Assembly (NCBI GenBank): GCA_946539175.1 | Contig: CAMNHH010000043.1 | Span: forward strand, 1 to 15,042 | Reading direction: 5' to 3' | DNA length: 15,042 nucleotides | Source: an uncultured Clostridia bacterium | GTDB taxonomy: Bacteria > Bacillota > Clostridia > Oscillospirales > Oscillospiraceae | Shown: positions 12,193-15,042 of the stretch, piece after piece | How the letters are laid out: every line of letters begins with the position of its first letter | Numbering within the stretch: position 1 is the stretch's first letter | Position numbers and translations under genes: made by a program | The notes under the pieces: model-generated | Seen by the model: the letters and a program-made list of their open reading frames with translations, nothing else | What the model was told of the DNA's origin: nothing | Database searches by the model: none

Positions 12193-13341
12193 TTATTCAA
12201 AGTTCCGCTTCAGCTTGTCGAAGAAGCTCTTGCGCTTGGGCTGAGCCTTCTCGGTGGACTCCTCAAACTGCCGCAGCAGCTCTTTTTGCTCCTTGGAGAG
12301 CCTGGTGGGGGTCTCCACCGACACGGTGACGTACTGGTCGCCCCGGTTTTTGTAGCCCACGTAGGGGATGCCCTTGCCCTTGAGCCGGAAGGTGGTGCCG
12401 GTCTGGGTGCCCTCGGGCACGTTGTAGCGGACCTTGCCGTCCAGCGTGGGGACCTCGATTTCCGCGCCGCAGGCGGCCTGGTAGAAGGAGATGGGCATCT
12501 CACAGTAGACGTTGGCTCCGTCCCGGGTGAAGAGCTCATGGGGCCTGATCCGCACGTTCACCATCAGATCGCCGTTGGGGCCGCCGTTGGCGCCGGCGCT
12601 GCCCTGACCGGAGATCCGGAAGGCCTGGCCGTCGTCGATGCCCGCGGGAATGTCCACGCGCTGCCGGTGGCTGCGCTTGATGCGGCCCTTGCCCTTGCAG
12701 CGGGAGCAGGGGTTCTTGATCAGCTTGCCCTTGCCGCCGCAGGTGGGACAGGCGGCGGTGGACTGCATGGTCATGCCCATAAAGCTCTGGGTGGTGCGGA
12801 CCTGGCCGCTGCCCCGGCACTGGGGGCAGGTCTCGGGCTGGGTGCCCTCGGCGCAGCCGGAGCCGTGGCACTGGTCACAGGTCTCGATGCGGGAGACGTT
12901 GATCTCCTTCTGGACGCCGAAGGCCGCCTCCTCGAAGCTGACCTCCACCTGGACCACCACGTTTTCGCCCCGGGCGGCCCGGGTGCCGCCGCTTCTGCTG
13001 CGGGCGCCGCCGCCGAAGAAGTCCCCGAAGATGTCGCCCAGATCCCCGAAGCCGCCAAAGCCGCCGAAGCCGCCGAAGGGATTGCCTCCCTGGGAGGCGG
13101 CAAAGTTGGGATCCACCCCGGCGAAGCCGTACTGATCGTAGAGCTGCCGCTTCTCCTGATTGGACAGCACCTCATAGGCCTCGTTGATCTCCTTGAACCT
13201 GGCCTCCGCGTCCGCCTCGTGGTTCACGTCCGGGTGGTACTTGGCCGCCAGCTTCCGGTAGGCCTTCTTGATCTGGTCCGCCGCGGCGTTCTTCTCTACG
13301 CCCAGGACCTCGTAGTAATCTCGTTTGTTCTCGTTTGCCAT
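12193..13341 (-). CDS. dnaJ: DnaJ (Hsp40) co-chaperone
   Basis: This 382-residue type I DnaJ delivers unfolded clients to DnaK and stimulates its ATPase. The J-domain (about 7-70) has the His36-Pro37-Asp38 loop. A Gly/Phe-rich stretch follows (GGNPFGGFGGFGGFG and on, about 85-110), encoded by short near-repeats of GGCGGCTTC. Four zinc-binding CxxCxGxG repeats are present (CDQCHGSG, CPQCRGSG, CPTCGGKG, CSRCKGKG), then the C-terminal client-binding domains and a Lys/Phe-rich end. I chose ATG 13341 because GAGGTGA lies 8 nt upstream; a GTG three codons up overlaps that site. It follows dnaK after a 112-nt gap filled mostly by an imperfect inverted repeat and ends just before an intrinsic terminator. 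Confidence 0.98.
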   Translation of the reverse strand: MANENKRDYYEVLGVEKNAAADQIKKAYRKLAAKYHPDVNHEADAEARFKEINEAYEVLSNQEKRQLYDQYGFAGVDPNFAASQGGNPFGGFGGFGGFGDLGDIFGDFFGGGARSRSGGTRAARGENVVVQVEVSFEEAAFGVQKEINVSRIETCDQCHGSGCAEGTQPETCPQCRGSGQVRTTQSFMGMTMQSTAACPTCGGKGKLIKNPCSRCKGKGRIKRSHRQRVDIPAGIDDGQAFRISGQGSAGANGGPNGDLMVNVRIRPHELFTRDGANVYCEMPISFYQAACGAEIEVPTLDGKVRYNVPEGTQTGTTFRLKGKGIPYVGYKNRGDQYVTVSVETPTRLSKEQKELLRQFEESTEKAQPKRKSFFDKLKRNFE

Positions 13342-13366
13342 GTATCTCACCTCACTGGTGAAGAAC

Positions 13367-13449
13367 AGGCAATAGTTGAATAGGCATTAGGCAATAGGAG
13401 TACGAACCGCCGTATTCTCCTATTGCCTATTGCCTGATGCCTATTGCCT
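13367..13449. repeat. Imperfect inverted repeat of GGCAATA units between dnaK and dnaJ
   Basis: The ends are AGGCAATAG (13367-13375) and CTATTGCCT (13441-13449). The arms are built from tandem variants of GGCAATA, GGCATTA and GGCATCA, and meet around GGCAATAGGAGTACG and CGTATTCTCCTATTGCC with a short GAACCGC loop. This can form a long imperfect hairpin. It starts 4 nt after the dnaK stop and ends 25 nt before the dnaJ ATG. It lacks a U-tract, so it is not an obvious terminator and could instead modulate or stabilise the two halves of the transcript. Confidence 0.85.
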
Positions 13450-13453
13450 CAGT

Positions 13454-15042
13454 TTAGTCCTTCACTTCCTCAAAATCCGCGTCCACCACGCCGTCGTCGG
13501 GCTTGCCGCCGTTGAAGCCGCCGGTGGGGTTGCCGTTGAAGCCGGAACCGTTGGGATCGCCCTGGGGGGCGGCCTGCTGGTAGAGCTTCTGGGCCACGGG
13601 GTAGAAGGCCTTCTGGGCTTCCTCGATGGCGGCCTTGATGGCGGCCACGTCGCTGCCCTTGTTGACCTCCTTCAGATGCTCGATGGCGGCCTGGATGGGG
13701 GCCTTCTCGCTGTCGGTGACCTTGTCACCCAGCTCGTTCAGGGACTTCTCCAGCTGATAGGCGGTCTGGTCAGCCTCGTTGTGGGCGTCCGCCTCTTCCT
13801 TGCGGGCCTTGTCCTCGGCGGCGAACTGCTCCGCCTCGCGGACGGCCTTGTCGATGTCCTCCTGGGACAGGTTGGAGGAGGCGGTGATGGTGATGTTCTG
13901 CTCCTTGCCGGTGCCCAGGTCCTTGGCGGAGACGTTCACGATGCCGTTGGCGTCGATGTCGAAGGAAACCTCGATCTGGGGGATGCCGCGGGGAGCCGGA
14001 GCGATGCCGCTGAGCTGGAAGCGGCCCAGGGTCTTGTTGTAGGCGGCCATTTCCCGCTCGCCCTGGAGCACGTGGACCTCAACGGAGGTCTGGCCGTCTG
14101 CAGCGGTGGAGAAGATCTGCTTCTTGTTGACGGGGATGGTGGTGTTCCGCTCGATCAGCTTGGTGAACACGCCGCCCATGGTCTCGATGCCCAGGCTCAG
14201 GGGCGTCACGTCCAGCAGCAGCAGGTCCTTCACGTCGCCGGTCAGCACGCCGGCCTGGATGGCGGCGCCCATGGCCACGCACTCGTCGGGGTTGATGCCC
14301 TTGAAGCCTTCCTTGCCGGTGATCTTCTTCACGGCCTCCTGGACCGCGGGGATCCGGGTGGAGCCGCCAACCAGCAGGACCTTGCTCAGATCGCTGCTGT
14401 TCAGGCCGGCGTCGGACATGGCCTGGCGCACGGGGCCCATGGTGGCCTCCACCAGATGGGCGGTCAGCTCGTTGAACTTGGCCCGGGTCAGGGTGACGTT
14501 CATGTGCTTGGTGCCGTTGGCGTCGGCGGTGATATAGGGCAGGTTGATCTCGGTGGACATGACGCCGGAGAGCTCGATCTTGGCCTTCTCGGCGGCTTCC
14601 TTCAGCCGCTGCATGGCCACCTTGTCCCGGCTCAGGTCGATGCCGTCGCTCTTCTTGAACTCGGACACCAGGTAGTCGATGATGGCCTTGTCGAAGTCGT
14701 CGCCGCCCAGATGGGTGTTGCCGGCGGTGGAGAGGACCTCCACCACGCCATCCCCGATGTCCAGGATGGACACGTCGAAGGTGCCGCCGCCCAGGTCATA
14801 GACCATGATCTTCTGCTCGGCTTCCTTGTCCACGCCGTAGGCCAGAGCTGCGGCGGTGGGCTCGTTGATGATCCGCTTGACGTCCAGACCGGCGATCTTG
14901 CCGGCGTCCTTGGTGGCCTGACGCTGGGCGTCGTTGAAGTAAGCGGGAACGGTGATGACCGCCTCGGAGACGGTGCCGCCCAGATAAGCCTCGGCGTCCG
15001 CCTTCAGCTTCTGGAGGATCATGGCGCTGATCTCCTGGGGGG
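13454..15042 (-). CDS. dnaK: DnaK (Hsp70) chaperone, 5' end beyond the window
   Basis: About 528 codons are visible. The reading frame continues to the last base of the window (PQEISAM), so the start is outside and roughly the first 90 residues are missing by comparison with typical Bacillota DnaK. ATPase motifs are present in order: VPAYFNDAQRQATKDAG, IINEPTAAALAYG, the phosphate-2 loop DLGGGTFDVSIL, and GGSTRIPAVQ. The linker and substrate-binding domain begins at LLLLDVTPLSLGIETMGG. The C-terminal lid ends in a Gly/Asn-rich tail and VVDADFEEVKD, the usual bacterial ending. DnaK refolds proteins in an ATP cycle with DnaJ (next gene) and GrpE (not in window). No CIRCE operator is seen because the upstream region is not included. 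Confidence 0.98.
   Translation of the reverse strand, partial: PQEISAMILQKLKADAEAYLGGTVSEAVITVPAYFNDAQRQATKDAGKIAGLDVKRIINEPTAAALAYGVDKEAEQKIMVYDLGGGTFDVSILDIGDGVVEVLSTAGNTHLGGDDFDKAIIDYLVSEFKKSDGIDLSRDKVAMQRLKEAAEKAKIELSGVMSTEINLPYITADANGTKHMNVTLTRAKFNELTAHLVEATMGPVRQAMSDAGLNSSDLSKVLLVGGSTRIPAVQEAVKKITGKEGFKGINPDECVAMGAAIQAGVLTGDVKDLLLLDVTPLSLGIETMGGVFTKLIERNTTIPVNKKQIFSTAADGQTSVEVHVLQGEREMAAYNKTLGRFQLSGIAPAPRGIPQIEVSFDIDANGIVNVSAKDLGTGKEQNITITASSNLSQEDIDKAVREAEQFAAEDKARKEEADAHNEADQTAYQLEKSLNELGDKVTDSEKAPIQAAIEHLKEVNKGSDVAAIKAAIEEAQKAFYPVAQKLYQQAAPQGDPNGSGFNGNPTGGFNGGKPDDGVVDADFEEVKD

Noticed and set aside
13048..13080. Tandem GGCGGCTTC-type repeat within dnaJ
   Set aside because: It encodes the normal Gly/Phe-rich region of DnaJ and needs no separate explanation.
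11242..13383. 713-codon plus-strand open frame across dnaJ, the terminators and the zinc-ribbon gene
   Set aside because: It crosses two minus-strand terminators and two genes, and its translation is Val/Ala/Gly/Leu-rich with no domain.
1..15042. CRISPR array, prophage or transposase
   Set aside because: No regularly spaced direct repeats and no phage or transposase protein were found. The palindromic repeats are solitary and too irregular for CRISPR.

Overview
The window is a compact, GC-rich (roughly two thirds G+C) stretch of a bacterial chromosome in which every recognised gene lies on the minus strand. Gene content and order (dnaK-dnaJ, miaB-mutS-mutL-miaA-hfq, then yggS-sepF-divIVA ahead of a T-box leader) are those of Bacillota. 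High GC, consensus sigma-A type promoters and abundant short palindromic intergenic repeats suggest a high-GC member of class Clostridia, Oscillospiraceae-like. The phylum is well supported; the family is inference.

Layout in the direction of transcription (right to left). (1) 15042-12193: dnaK, cut by the window edge, then dnaJ, closed by an intrinsic terminator at about 12157-12186. (2) 12150-11202: a self-contained unit with its own TTGACA/TATGCT promoter, one gene for an N-terminal zinc-ribbon, single-pass membrane protein with a Tyr/Asp/Trp-rich tail, and a terminator. (3) 11188-345: an extended -10 promoter followed by a run of nine same-strand genes with no recognisable U-tract terminator: miaB (probable TTG start), mutS, mutL, miaA (overlapping mutL by one base), hfq, a HlyD-like membrane-anchored protein, yggS (overlapping it by four bases), sepF and divIVA. 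(4) 258-1: a T-box leader with an apparent isoleucine specifier and a 21-bp terminator stem. Its gene, most likely ileS, lies off the left edge.

Functionally the long run joins tRNA A37 modification (MiaA makes i6A, MiaB methylthiolates it), mismatch repair (MutS/MutL), RNA chaperoning (Hfq), PLP homeostasis (YggS) and cell division or polarity (SepF, DivIVA). The chaperone pair DnaK/DnaJ lies upstream as a separate unit.

The most notable non-gene signals are: (a) five intergenic palindromic repeats, four sharing GTAGGG/CCCTAC-like ends, each starting within 0-6 nt of an upstream stop codon and ending just before the next ribosome-binding site; (b) a roughly 100-bp AT-rich island inside yggS (29% GC by hand count) carrying a near-consensus promoter (TTGACA, 17 bp, GATAAT) pointing at sepF-divIVA-ileS; (c) the zinc-ribbon membrane protein, whose central domain and tail I cannot assign. 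No CRISPR array, tRNA, rRNA, transposase or phage gene was seen.
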